This document shows positions 8,496 through 16,669 of a stretch of DNA of 64,000 nt, piece by piece. Origin of the DNA: Bacteroidota bacterium (GTDB lineage: Bacteria > Bacteroidota > Bacteroidia > Sphingobacteriales > Sphingobacteriaceae). Position 1 is the stretch's first letter, and the number at the start of each line of letters is the position of its first letter. The translations under genes and the position numbers were made by a program. Below the pieces are notes generated by a model. The model worked only from the letters and a program-made list of their open reading frames with translations. It did not search any database and was not told where the DNA came from. The stretch spans positions 1 through 64,000 of the forward strand of contig JAEXHI010000008.1 of NCBI GenBank assembly GCA_023450085.1. The letters run 5' to 3'.

Positions 8496-8513
8496 TTTCA
8501 AAAATAATTGAAA
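8496..8513. promoter_or_regulatory. Putative GbsR-family operator, autoregulatory copy
   Basis: Perfect inverted repeat TTTCAA-AAATAA-TTGAAA just upstream of the regulator start, matching the 7928-7945 site in arms and spacing. Confidence 0.55.
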
Positions 8514-8609
8514 TTTTTTTTTATTCTATCTTGAAGACCTCATTAAATAGCATATCAAAACTACTTTCATTAAATATTATTTTTCAGCTAAAACCCTATT
8601 GTATATTGG

Positions 8610-8643
8610 TTGTTATGTAAATAGTCCAACAATGTTATATTTG
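8610..8643 (+). promoter_or_regulatory. Bacteroidota-type promoter for the response regulator
   Basis: TATATTTG at 8636-8643 fits the TAnnTTTG -7 box. TTGT at 8610-8613 is a possible -33 element. The ATG follows five bases after the -7 box, so the transcript would have a very short or no leader. Confidence 0.4.
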
Positions 8644-8648
8644 CGTTT

Positions 8649-9035
8649 ATGAAAAAAATTATTGTAGTTGACGATGATGAAGAAGTACTAGATACTATTG
8701 AGCTCGTTTTGGAAATTGGCGGTTATGAAGTAGAGCCGCTTAGTGATGCAGAGGGATTACATGAAACTATTGGGGAATTTAATCCAGACTTGATTATATT
8801 GGATATTGTATTGGGCAAGATCGATGGCCGTACGCTGTGCAACGAGATTAAAGTTAACCCCAAGACCAAACACATTCCTATTTTAATGATGTCTGGTCTT
8901 TATAAAGCAGAAGAAATTAACCTTTTGGCAACGCCACCAGATGATTTTATGCCTAAACCTTTTAAAATGGATGTGCTTTTAGAGAAAATTGAAAACTTGA
9001 TCAACAAAAAAGCAATCAGGCAAAACATCAACTAA
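8649..9035 (+). CDS. Stand-alone response-regulator receiver protein
   Basis: 128 residues consisting only of a CheY-like receiver domain. Acidic pocket D8-D9-D10, phospho-acceptor D52 (IILDIVLG), the S82 switch position (LMMSG) and K103 with the following Pro (PKP) are all in place, so phosphorylation is expected. There is no output domain and no kinase gene nearby, so its partner is likely encoded elsewhere. Its stop abuts the stop of the convergent DUF1456 gene with no spacing. Confidence 0.85.
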   Translation: MKKIIVVDDDEEVLDTIELVLEIGGYEVEPLSDAEGLHETIGEFNPDLIILDIVLGKIDGRTLCNEIKVNPKTKHIPILMMSGLYKAEEINLLATPPDDFMPKPFKMDVLLEKIENLINKKAIRQNIN

Positions 9036-9266
9036 TTATTTGTTTTCTTCTCTTGGACCACGTTTGTAGATCACCAATCCGTTTAGGAAGTTTCTTAAAA
9101 TTTGGTCGCCACATTTCTTAAAATTGGGATGATCTTCTTTTCTAAAGATATCACCCAATTCACTTTTTGTAACGCTAAAGTTTACCAATTTACAGATGGC
9201 CATAATATCATCTGTAGTGAGCGATAAGGCCACTCTTAATTTTTTCATTACTTCGTTGTTGCTCAT
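9036..9266 (-). CDS. DUF1456 (YehS-like) protein
   Basis: 76 residues matching one DUF1456 unit: MSNNEVMKKLRVALSLTTDD, KSELGDIFRKEDHP, then CGDQILRNFLNGLVIYKRGP. E. coli YehS carries two such units, whereas Bacteroidota forms have this single one. The function is unknown; the family has been suggested to bind nucleic acid. It lies 105 bases downstream of the DbpA-like helicase in the same direction, with a CTAG-rich repeat between them. Confidence 0.8.
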   Translation of the reverse strand: MSNNEVMKKLRVALSLTTDDIMAICKLVNFSVTKSELGDIFRKEDHPNFKKCGDQILRNFLNGLVIYKRGPREENK

Positions 9267-9278
9267 ATACCTTTTATT

Positions 9279-9377
9279 CGTTTATTAGGAACTAGGAATC
9301 AGGGGCTAGGACCTAGTAATTAGTAAAATAGCCTATTTCCTACCCAACCACTAGCTACTAGTCCCTAACTCCTATCT
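9279..9377. repeat. CTAG/TTAGT-type imperfect inverted repeat
   Basis: A left arm of GGAACTAGGAATCAGG and GGACCTAGTAATTAG type and a right arm of CCACTAGCTACTAGTCCC and CTAACTCCTATCTAGC type are roughly complementary. The same motif family appears at 11380-11556, 39424-39478 and 39824-39871. Confidence 0.6.
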
Positions 9378-10679
9378 AGCTATTTCTACTTTTATTTTCT
9401 TGCCTTTCATTTTTTCGGCAGAAAGTTTCTTTACTAATTTTTGCGCTAAGTTACGCTTTACAGCGGCATAAGTACTTAAATCTTTTACTTCTATCAAGCC
9501 TACTTCCTCTTTATTCAATCCTCCTATTTTGATAAGGAAACCAACAATATCTATTTTATTGATTTTCTGTTTTTTGCCCGCCGCAAAATAAACGGTTTGC
9601 CATTCGCTATCTGGTGGAATAGGGTAATTCCCTTTGAGTTCTTCTTTTTCAATGTCCTTATCTAGGTAAGGAAACTCTTCATCGTTAGCAAAAAGAAGAT
9701 AAGCTGTTCCTTTGGCTTTCATTCGGGCAGTGCGCCCATTACGATGCACAAAAGCTTCCTTAGTAATAGGTAGTTGGTAATGAATAATGTATTCTACTTC
9801 TGGAATATCTAATCCACGGGCAGCCAAATCAGTAGTGATTAGAATTTTCACACTACCATTTCTGAACTTAAGCAATGCCCGCTCCCTATCATCCTGCTCC
9901 ATTCCACCGTGGAAAATGTCATGCACTAAATCTTCGTCAATCAGTAAATCGCTAATTCTATCTACAGTTTCGCGGTGATTACAGAAAATGAGCATAGAGT
10001 GGTCGCCAATTTTACAAATCAGCTTGAATAAGGTTTCTAGTTTTTCTTCCGCAAGTGTATCAATTCTTTTTAAGGTTAAATCAGGGACCACCTCTTGCTG
10101 GCCCAAATAGTTAACGGTTTGATGCTCCTTAATTCCTGTAAAATCTGGCAATTCATCCATTTTAGTAGCCGAAGTGAGGATACGTTGTTTTTGCCCGTGC
10201 AAACAGTCTATAATGAAAGACATGTCATTAGTGAAACCAAATTCCAATGATTTATCAAATTCATCCAATACCAAAGTGCTAATGGTACTTTCTTCGAAAT
10301 TGTTCTCTCGCAAGTGAAAAGCGATACGTCCTGGGGTGCCAATTAATACCGCTGGGGCTTCAATTAGGTTATTGCGTTCTATTTTTACCGAGTGACCTCC
10401 GTAACAGCAAATCACTTTATAGCCAGTAGCCATTTGTTTAAAAACCTGCTCAATTTGTAAGCCCAGCTCTCTTGACGGCACCATGATTAAGCACTGTACT
10501 CCTTTTTGCGCTTCCCTTAAATTTTGGAGTACTGGGATAAGAAAAGCCAATGTTTTTCCCGAACCGGTAGGCGCCAAAACCACCAAATCGCTTCCCGTAT
10601 TGGCTTTTGCCTTTACTTCTTCTTGTAGTGGATTGAGTTTTTGAATATTGAGATTGGTGAGCAGCTTTTGCAGATTCAT
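9372..10679 (-). CDS. dbpA: DEAD-box RNA helicase, DbpA-like
   Basis: 435 residues. RecA domain 1: Q motif region, motif I APTGSGKT (near 37-44), PSRELGLQ, GTPGR, and motif II, here DEFD instead of DEAD, followed by TSAT. RecA domain 2: HGGMEQDDRERALLKFRNG, TTDLAARGLDIP and HRNGRTARM, so the arginine fingers are intact. Residues from about 362 form a DbpA/CsdA RNA-binding domain (KINKIDIVGFLIKIGGL, ending KVEIAR), which in DbpA targets 23S rRNA hairpin 92 during large-subunit assembly. The third residue of motif II is Phe, an uncommon variant, but the Asp and Glu for Mg-ATP remain. Confidence 0.85.
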   Translation of the reverse strand: MNLQKLLTNLNIQKLNPLQEEVKAKANTGSDLVVLAPTGSGKTLAFLIPVLQNLREAQKGVQCLIMVPSRELGLQIEQVFKQMATGYKVICCYGGHSVKIERNNLIEAPAVLIGTPGRIAFHLRENNFEESTISTLVLDEFDKSLEFGFTNDMSFIIDCLHGQKQRILTSATKMDELPDFTGIKEHQTVNYLGQQEVVPDLTLKRIDTLAEEKLETLFKLICKIGDHSMLIFCNHRETVDRISDLLIDEDLVHDIFHGGMEQDDRERALLKFRNGSVKILITTDLAARGLDIPEVEYIIHYQLPITKEAFVHRNGRTARMKAKGTAYLLFANDEEFPYLDKDIEKEELKGNYPIPPDSEWQTVYFAAGKKQKINKIDIVGFLIKIGGLNKEEVGLIEVKDLSTYAAVKRNLAQKLVKKLSAEKMKGKKIKVEIAR

Positions 10680-10905
10680 AGTGCAAAGGTAGGGATTTAA
10701 TAAGGAGTTACATGTTACGAGCTACTAGTTACAAGTGGACATAAAACACATAACTTATAACTCGCAACACAAAACAAAATATAACTTGTTGATAAACAAT
10801 AAAATGTTAGCAAATAAACAACATACATTTAAAGAAATTTTAACAATAAGCACTTAATTTTAGGAAACCTGATTTTAGGTTGCTTTATCTTTATTACAAT
10901 AACTT

Positions 10906-11379
10906 ATGACCTGGAAGAAATTTAGTGGCGAAGTTATTCATTCGTCAATCTTAGCAGAGGTAGAAAAAGCAATTCTTCGCGAAACCGAAAATGGCTTCAA
11001 ATTAAAAGTCTGCATCGGTACCGACTCTCAAGTAAAAGGCAGCTACACCGATTTTGCCACAGTAATTGTACTGTTAAGGGAACATCACGGTGGCTTCATG
11101 TACATTTCCCAAGAGAAAACCACTCAAAAAATGGGAATTAAAGAAAGAATGCTACTGGAAGTGCAAAAATCAATTGAAACAGCTTATTCAATTTGCGATT
11201 TATTGGACATTTATGATGTGGATCTGGAAGTGCATGCAGATATTAACACCAATCCATCGTTTAAATCTAACAAAGCGCTAAATGAGGCTATGGGTTATAT
11301 TTTAAGCATGGGCTTTATTTTTAAAGCTAAGCCCGAAGCTTTTGCCAGCTCAACCTGCGCAGATAAGATGGTACACTGA
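10906..11379 (+). CDS. YkuK-like ribonuclease H-fold protein (DUF458)
   Basis: 157 residues matching the DUF458/RNaseH_like family: CIGTDSQV with the first Asp, FATVIVLL, an extended helix KERMLLEVQKSIETAYSI, VHADIN with a second Asp, GYILSMGFIFKAKP and a C-terminal ASSTCADKM. B. subtilis YkuK is the named relative and has no proven activity. The retained Asp residues are compatible with metal-dependent nuclease chemistry, but this is inference. The gene is monocistronic and convergent with the DUF4468 gene across a CTAG-rich repeat. Confidence 0.8.
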   Translation: MTWKKFSGEVIHSSILAEVEKAILRETENGFKLKVCIGTDSQVKGSYTDFATVIVLLREHHGGFMYISQEKTTQKMGIKERMLLEVQKSIETAYSICDLLDIYDVDLEVHADINTNPSFKSNKALNEAMGYILSMGFIFKAKPEAFASSTCADKMVH

Positions 11380-11556
11380 TTAGTGGCTAGTAACTAGTGG
11401 TTAGTAGCTAGTAGTTAGAGACTATTTTAATGGTTAATTGTTAGTGGTTAATGATTAATATTAGGTACTAATGATTAGTAGTTAGTGACTAGTTTAAATG
11501 ATTGGGTCAGTCGCTTTTTTACTAATTCCTAGCCACTAACTACTAGCCACTAACCA
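11380..11556. repeat. CTAG/TTAGTGG-rich imperfect inverted repeat between convergent genes
   Basis: The left arm runs from the YkuK-like stop (GATTAGTGGCTAGTAACTAG, GTTAGTAGCTAGTAGTTAG). The right arm has the complement (CCTAGCCACTAACTACTAGC, CACTAACCACTAC). The whole 177-base spacer could fold into a long imperfect hairpin. Confidence 0.6.
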
Positions 11557-12141
11557 CTACTTCCATGTTTTAGTAATCACTTTCTTTTCGGGAGGTTGGG
11601 GTGCTTGTACTGTTTCATAAAGCAAATGGTCTTTTAAGCGGGTTGCAAATTCGGCAGCGTATTTTGAGGTTTGTAATCGATAGTCCTCCCACTGGTCGGC
11701 GTTCCATTTTTTTGGTTCTATTTCAAGTGGAATACCCACCATCGTATTTGGCACAAAATTGCCATACCTGTCTTTTTGATAAGGAAAAAATTCAAAGTTA
11801 CTCAGCCAAAAACGATATTTACCGCCATTGACTTCAAAATAAAGTCGATAAGTAATTTCACCAGAAGGATGCGATAACATCGCCATACTTTTTCTGATGA
11901 TCAGCTTACCGTTAGCTACCAGCTCTTTGTTATTCGCTACGGCGGCAGGCTTAAGCTCTTTCTTTTGTTTTTGGATAAACCGTTGTATCCTCGCCTGCAG
12001 GCTATCTTGCGGAATAGCTGTATTCACAACTTCATAATAGGTGTATTTCCCTGTTTCGTCTTTGGGCAATTGAACTATTTCTTGTGCTTGCAACGATATT
12101 GAAAAACCTAACAAAGACACTAACAACGGTAATATTTTCAT
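11557..12141 (-). CDS. Secreted DUF4468-type protein
   Basis: 194 residues. Signal peptide MKILPLLVSLLGFSISLQAQ. The mature start, VQLPKDETGKYTYYEVVNT, followed by a small alpha/beta domain (ITYRLYFEVNGGKYRFWLSN), is the pattern of DUF4468, a Bacteroidota periplasmic family with a TBP-like fold. Function unknown. The basic tail (PPEKKVITKTWK) is unremarkable. It follows the porin gene after 72 bases with a hairpin in between, so it may be only partly co-transcribed. Confidence 0.7.
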   Translation of the reverse strand: MKILPLLVSLLGFSISLQAQEIVQLPKDETGKYTYYEVVNTAIPQDSLQARIQRFIQKQKKELKPAAVANNKELVANGKLIIRKSMAMLSHPSGEITYRLYFEVNGGKYRFWLSNFEFFPYQKDRYGNFVPNTMVGIPLEIEPKKWNADQWEDYRLQTSKYAAEFATRLKDHLLYETVQAPQPPEKKVITKTWK

Positions 12142-12163
12142 AAAATATGCTTTAAAGAATGAA

Positions 12164-12184
12164 GCGCCCCGATTTTCGGGACGC
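12164..12184 (-). terminator. Hairpin between porin and DUF4468 genes
   Basis: Arms 12164-12172 and 12176-12184 pair fully only on the minus strand, where the one plus-strand mismatch becomes a G-U pair. The T-run after it is weak, so it could be an attenuator or a 3'-end stabiliser. Confidence 0.45.
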
Positions 12185-12213
12185 TTTCGGTTGTGATTAG
12201 CTTATCGTAAAGG

Positions 12214-13269
12214 CTAAAAGCTATAAACTGCGGCTAATGAAAATTGCGCTGCAGATTTGTTTAATGTGGTTCCATCGCTCTTAACGAAGCTTTGGCTAAA
12301 ATCCTTATCGTTATCAAAACGAACTTCTGGGATAAAGGTTAATCCTCCAGATTTGATATTACCTGATAGCGTGAATGAAGTCACACTAGCGCTTGGCCCA
12401 CCTGAAATTCCTTTATAGTTAAAATACTCGGCTCTTAAACCTAAAGCTACTGATGGGGTAAAAGCATATTGCGGATAAAGTGCTACGCCTGAATAACCGA
12501 ATTTATCGTCTCCAGCGCTTAAATCGGCAGCATTCAAGCCAATTTTCACTTTATCAGTAATTTGATAAGCAGTAGTCAAATCAATTACGGTGCTGTAATT
12601 ACCGTAACCATCCAAGCCATGCAAACCATTGATATAGGCTGTCCAACCTTTCACAGGTGAAATCATTAACTGACCTCCTAGGCTAGATACACCTCTAGAA
12701 GCACGATATTGGTTCCACTCGTTAAATAAACCCACCATTAGGCTTACTTTGTCGGAAAAAGTGTAGGTTCCTTTAATCCCAGCATTTTGAAATGGACCAG
12801 AACCGAATAAATAAGAAGTTGAATAGTTAAAGTTAGCGGCAGGCGAAATCACTTCGTAACCAATAAAGGTACCCATATAACCTGCTGTCATACTGAATTT
12901 ATCAGTAAAGGCATAGTTCACATACAAATTTTGGATATTGAAGCCATTAGCCGTTGGAGCATAACCTCCCGCTGCATCTGGTATGGATTCGTATTGACCT
13001 CTAGGACCGAAAGAAAGTTCACCTACAAAAGAGGCTTTACCTGTTGTTTTCTTCAAGGCTAAATCAATCATTCCAAGGGAAACAGAATTTTGCTCGTTTG
13101 CAAAAAAAGTTTTGATATTGCCCGATTTATTGAAATCGTATTTATAATAGGTATCTACCGAACCTGATATTTCAAGTGGAGAAGCTTTTTCTTGAGCAAC
13201 AGCTACGGTTGCAGTGCTTAATAACAAAAAGGATAGTGCGGCTATATTATTTTTCATCTTGTTTATCAT
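12214..13269 (-). CDS. Putative outer-membrane porin (BBP2/OmpL-like)
   Basis: 351 residues, signal peptide ending AVA-Q (start at 13269 or, four codons in, 13257). The mature protein begins EISGSVDTYYKYDFNKSG and has repeated amphipathic strands ending with Phe (AAVYSF), with Bacteroidota beta-barrel porin-2 features such as NLYVNYAFTDKFSMTAGYM. It lies downstream of amt on the same strand, separated by a 344-base leader with three hairpins, so a role in uptake of a nitrogenous solute is suggested by context but not shown. Confidence 0.75.
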   Translation of the reverse strand: MINKMKNNIAALSFLLLSTATVAVAQEKASPLEISGSVDTYYKYDFNKSGNIKTFFANEQNSVSLGMIDLALKKTTGKASFVGELSFGPRGQYESIPDAAGGYAPTANGFNIQNLYVNYAFTDKFSMTAGYMGTFIGYEVISPAANFNYSTSYLFGSGPFQNAGIKGTYTFSDKVSLMVGLFNEWNQYRASRGVSSLGGQLMISPVKGWTAYINGLHGLDGYGNYSTVIDLTTAYQITDKVKIGLNAADLSAGDDKFGYSGVALYPQYAFTPSVALGLRAEYFNYKGISGGPSASVTSFTLSGNIKSGGLTFIPEVRFDNDKDFSQSFVKSDGTTLNKSAAQFSLAAVYSF

Positions 13270-13432
13270 TTTTATTTGAAAAGTGAGGGTGCTATCAGAT
13301 TTTTCACTGTCTGAAAAACCGTGATGGTTTCATCTTTTCAAAGGATTAAAAAATTAAATAATTGATTATCTCTTCTATAGGTAGAAGATCATCATATAGC
13401 ATAGCGCAAAATTTAATCAAAGCAGTCCCACC

Positions 13433-13542
13433 CGGCTCCAGACTCGGAGCCGTATTCAAAAAATTGTCTTGTTTAAGAAATGTTCATCCAAACATTTCTC
13501 GCATTCTCTAATCGCCCCAGCCTGTGTTTATAGCAGACCGGG
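13433..13542 (-). ncRNA. Structured leader or small RNA between amt and the porin gene
   Basis: Within the 344-base spacer (13270-13613) the minus strand has three consecutive hairpins. The first is CCCCGGTCTG/CAGGCTGGGG (arms 13533-13542 and 13514-13523, loop 9). The second is GAAATGTT/AACATTTC (13491-13498 and 13477-13484). The third is CGGCTCC/GGAGCCG (13446-13452 and 13433-13439). In the first, two plus-strand A-C mismatches become G-U wobbles on the minus strand, which fixes the transcribed strand. None is followed by a T-run, so they are not simple terminators. I do not recognise a known riboswitch class. Confidence 0.45.
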
Positions 13543-13613
13543 GAGACAGAAATTATATATCAAAACAATTTAACATCATGATTTTTAACTTAGCCTAAGC
13601 GGGGAAATTAGTT

Positions 13614-14972
13614 TTACTCATTTGGAACTTCTTGTCCAGATACGATCAAGGTACCTTGACTATATTTCTCATTGTGTTGAGAAGCATCCAAACCTTCTTC
13701 TTCTTCATCGGCACTAACGCGGATTGGAAGAATTAAGTTGATTACTTTAAAGATGGCGAAAGAAACAACAAAGCTGAATACTACCACCAATACCATTCCT
13801 TTTAATTGGATAAGGAAAAACTCTGGATTACCGTAAAGCAAGCCATCAACACCTGCACCGTTTACCGTTTTGGTAGCGAATACACCTGTTAAAAGCATCC
13901 CTACAATACCGCCAACACCATGGCAAGGGAATACATCTAAAGTATCATCTAATGCAGTTTTTTGTTTCCAAGAAACGACTAAGTTAGATACGATAGCGGC
14001 AAATACACCAATGAATATACTAGATGGGATACTCACAAAGCCAGCGCCCGGAGTAATGGCCACTAAACCAACTACGGCGCCTATACAGAAGCCCAACACC
14101 GATGGCTTTTTACCTCTAGCGGCGTCAAAGAACATCCAAGACAAACCTGCAGATCCTGCCGCAACGTTGGTCGTTACAAAAGCCGATACTGCCAAAGCGT
14201 TAGCTCCTAAAGCCGAACCTGCATTGAAACCGAACCAACCAAACCAAAGTAACCCCGTACCAATTAACACGTAAGGGATATTTGCTGGCGGCACTTCTTT
14301 ATGTTCCAAATGTGATCTTCTGCGTTTTAACACCAAAGCACCTGCCAAAGCAGCCATACCCGCAGAAATGTGTACCACTGTACCACCTGCAAAATCAAGT
14401 ACGCCCATTTTAAACAGGATACCATCTGAATGCCAAGTCCAGTGTGCCAATGGCGAGTAAACGAAAATGGCGAACAATACAATAAATAAGATATAAGAGG
14501 TAAAGCGGATACGCTCTGCTACTGCCCCTACTACCAATCCTGGTGTAATAATGGCAAACATGCACTGGAAAATAGCAAATAGCGACAATGGAATAGTGCC
14601 CCAAGCTGGTCCCGAGTTTACGCCTTGGAAAAAGAAAAAGGTTTTAGGGTTACCAATTAAACCGCCAATGGAATCACCAAAAGCTAGGCTAAAGCCCACG
14701 ATTACCCAAAGTACGGAAATGATCCCTGCGGCTACCACACTTTTGATCATGGTTGACAATACATTTTTGCGATGTACCATTCCGCCATAGAAAAATGCTA
14801 AACCTGGGGTCATTAAAAAGACCAGTGCTGAGGCTACCAAAACAAAAGCAATGTCTGGCGCACTGTACTTGCCATCATCAAAATTTGTTAATGGCTTAAT
14901 AAATAATGCGGCAACTGCAACTAACATTAAAATTGCGAAGGGTGCCCACTGTTTAAATAAAATTTTACTCAT
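13614..14972 (-). CDS. amt: Ammonium transporter (Amt/MEP/Rh family)
   Basis: 452 residues, 11 or more membrane helices. Signature residues: DFAGGTVVHISAG with pore histidine H201 and its preceding D193, and DVFPCHGVGG with the second pore histidine H351. The periplasmic recruitment region around FFQGV and the aromatic-rich segments are present. The C-terminal cytoplasmic tail (about 35 residues, acidic DEEEEG) is longer than the minimal form. It conducts ammonium/ammonia across the inner membrane. No glnB/glnK gene adjoins it, so any PII partner is elsewhere. The upstream region is unusually G-poor on the plus strand. Confidence 0.95.
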   Translation of the reverse strand: MSKILFKQWAPFAILMLVAVAALFIKPLTNFDDGKYSAPDIAFVLVASALVFLMTPGLAFFYGGMVHRKNVLSTMIKSVVAAGIISVLWVIVGFSLAFGDSIGGLIGNPKTFFFFQGVNSGPAWGTIPLSLFAIFQCMFAIITPGLVVGAVAERIRFTSYILFIVLFAIFVYSPLAHWTWHSDGILFKMGVLDFAGGTVVHISAGMAALAGALVLKRRRSHLEHKEVPPANIPYVLIGTGLLWFGWFGFNAGSALGANALAVSAFVTTNVAAGSAGLSWMFFDAARGKKPSVLGFCIGAVVGLVAITPGAGFVSIPSSIFIGVFAAIVSNLVVSWKQKTALDDTLDVFPCHGVGGIVGMLLTGVFATKTVNGAGVDGLLYGNPEFFLIQLKGMVLVVVFSFVVSFAIFKVINLILPIRVSADEEEEGLDASQHNEKYSQGTLIVSGQEVPNE

Positions 14973-14989
14973 AATTTAAATTTTAGTGT

Positions 14990-15300
14990 TTGATTTCAAA
15001 CCTAAATTATAAATAAGATTCCAATTTTCATCACATTTTTTACAATTTTTTAATGATTTTTTAATTTTAATCGAAACAAAACAACAAAAAATCAACAAAA
15101 TACCATATAAAATCAAAAAACAAACAAATCAAAACACAAAACAACATTAAAACATTGGTTAATTTCAAAAAATAAAGACAAAAACATCATAAAAAACCAA
15201 AAACACACAATAAAAAATATAAAAAAATCAAAATAACTGATTAAACACGTAAATATTTTCAAAAAAAACACCATTAAACAGAAAACCATTAAAACACCCC
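14990..15300. other. G-poor, A/C-rich leader region upstream of amt
   Basis: About 310 bases without a gene, dominated by A with scattered C on the plus strand and almost no G (for example AACAAAAAATCAACAAAATA), so the amt-side strand is T/G rich. No plausible protein is present. It may contain the amt promoter or serve as an unstructured leader. Confidence 0.5.
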
Positions 15301-15312
15301 GCCAGTTGGGCA

Positions 15313-15329
15313 CCCCTCTAGAAGAGGGG
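15313..15329. repeat. Small CCCCTCT/AGAGGGG hairpin
   Basis: Perfect 7-base stem with loop AGA in the gap between the radical SAM gene and the amt upstream region. It could act as a terminator remnant or be part of a dispersed repeat. Confidence 0.4.
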
Positions 15330-15414
15330 AATTTGGAATACTGAAAACAGAAAGCATAGAATATCCGTCCAACAAAATGGATAGGATGAAATTAGCTTAG
15401 GAAATTAGAAAAAA

Positions 15415-16365
15415 TTAGATTTTTTGATAGGCCGAACCTTGGACAACACCCCTACGCTCTATTTCTTTATCAATATAAGATTGTATTGATGATTTTTTAA
15501 TGCCCCAGTTTGGCGCAATGAGCAAGTCCCAATCGGAAATACCAAAAAGACGTTGGATCACAATATCTGGGCGCAATAAAGGAATTAATTCACAAAGCAA
15601 ATCGGTATATTCTTCTAAACTGAATAGCTTAAAAGGATTTTTTTTGTATTTAACGCCCATAATAGAACCTTCCACAATGTGCAAATGATGGAATTTCACA
15701 AACTTAATTTGCGGAAACCTATTGATTTCATGAATATAGCCATGCATCATCTCCCTAGTTTCCCACGGAAAACCAAAAATGGTGTGCACACAAAGGTTAA
15801 GCTTTGTATTTTCCAACAACTTTACCGCTTCCACAAATTCCCCATGGCTACAGCCCCTATTGATTTGATTCAATGTTTCATCGTAAATGGATTCCATTCC
15901 CATTTCTAAATCCACATCATATCTATCGGTATAACTTTCCAATAGAGCTACCTTTTCAGCGTCAATACAATCAGGGCGTGTACCTACCGCAAAACCCACC
16001 ACTTCTTCATTGTTGATTGAAAGGGCCTCATCATACATCATTTTTAAATAATGCGTTGGCGCATAAGTATTGGTATTAGGTTGAAAGTAGACAATAAACT
16101 TTTCTGCACGGTAAGAGTTGCGCGCTCTTTGCATGCCCTCTACCAATTGCTCCTGAATGGTTGGAAGTTTACGAGAAAGCTCAGGGGTAAACGAATCGAC
16201 ATTACAATAGGTACAGCCACCATAGCCTTTACTGCCATCACGGTTTGGACAGGTAAAGCCGCCATCAACAATCACTTTAAACACACGTTGACCATTATAA
16301 TGCTCACGTAAATAAGTACCGTAGTTGTTATAACCCTTTATGCCCGAATCCAATGCTGTTCCCAT
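15415..16365 (-). CDS. Radical SAM protein, TIGR01212/YhcC family
   Basis: 316 residues from the ATG at 16365. The open frame runs further upstream, but those codons cover intergenic sequence and the family begins here (GYNNYGTYLREHYNGQRVFKV). The iron-sulfur cluster is bound by three Cys in CPNRDGSKGYGGCTYC (spacing typical of the YhcC group, not CX3CX2C). Other family segments: VYFQPNTNTYAP, VGFAVGTRPDCID, DLEMGMESIYDETL, NRGCSHGEF, LCVHTIFGFPWET, HHLHIVEGS. The reaction is not established for this family. No obvious operon partner. Confidence 0.85.
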   Translation of the reverse strand: MGTALDSGIKGYNNYGTYLREHYNGQRVFKVIVDGGFTCPNRDGSKGYGGCTYCNVDSFTPELSRKLPTIQEQLVEGMQRARNSYRAEKFIVYFQPNTNTYAPTHYLKMMYDEALSINNEEVVGFAVGTRPDCIDAEKVALLESYTDRYDVDLEMGMESIYDETLNQINRGCSHGEFVEAVKLLENTKLNLCVHTIFGFPWETREMMHGYIHEINRFPQIKFVKFHHLHIVEGSIMGVKYKKNPFKLFSLEEYTDLLCELIPLLRPDIVIQRLFGISDWDLLIAPNWGIKKSSIQSYIDKEIERRGVVQGSAYQKI

Positions 16366-16482
16366 TGGGGCAAAAATACAGAAAATAGATTTTAGATTTA
16401 CGATTTTAGATTTACGATTTTGAGAAGCAGGGATTTTGAGGTAAGGTAAGGTAACGCAAAGAAAGGAAGGAGTTGGCTGAAA

Positions 16483-16530
16483 AAACCTTATAGGTTTATA
16501 TGCGTTATGCAAATTAAACCTATAAGGTTT
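16483..16530. repeat. Palindromic repeat, AAACCTTATAGGTTT type
   Basis: Arms 16483-16497 and 16516-16530 are perfect 15-base complements separated by 18 bases. A single arm recurs at 58850-58864. Confidence 0.7.
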
Positions 16531-16550
16531 GTACTAGGGGTGACAAAAGA

Positions 16551-16583
16551 AAACCTCGTAGGTTTTTGAAACCTACGAGGTTT
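16551..16583. repeat. Palindromic repeat, AAACCTCGTAGGTTT type
   Basis: 15-base perfect arms with loop TTG. Near-identical copies with loops TTA and TAG lie at 59051-59083 and 61421-61453. It lies downstream of the leftward permease and could also terminate it. Confidence 0.75.
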
Positions 16584-16669
16584 AGCCTAAAAAACAAAGT
16601 AGCTCAAGAGATTCCTCGAAACTCGGAATGACAAGAAGACTTATTTGTGTTTATTTAGTTAAGTCTTAA

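Noticed and set aside
15113..15313. 66-codon minus-strand frame
   Set aside because: Phe/Leu/Cys-rich low-complexity translation of the A/C-rich region before amt; no coding signal.
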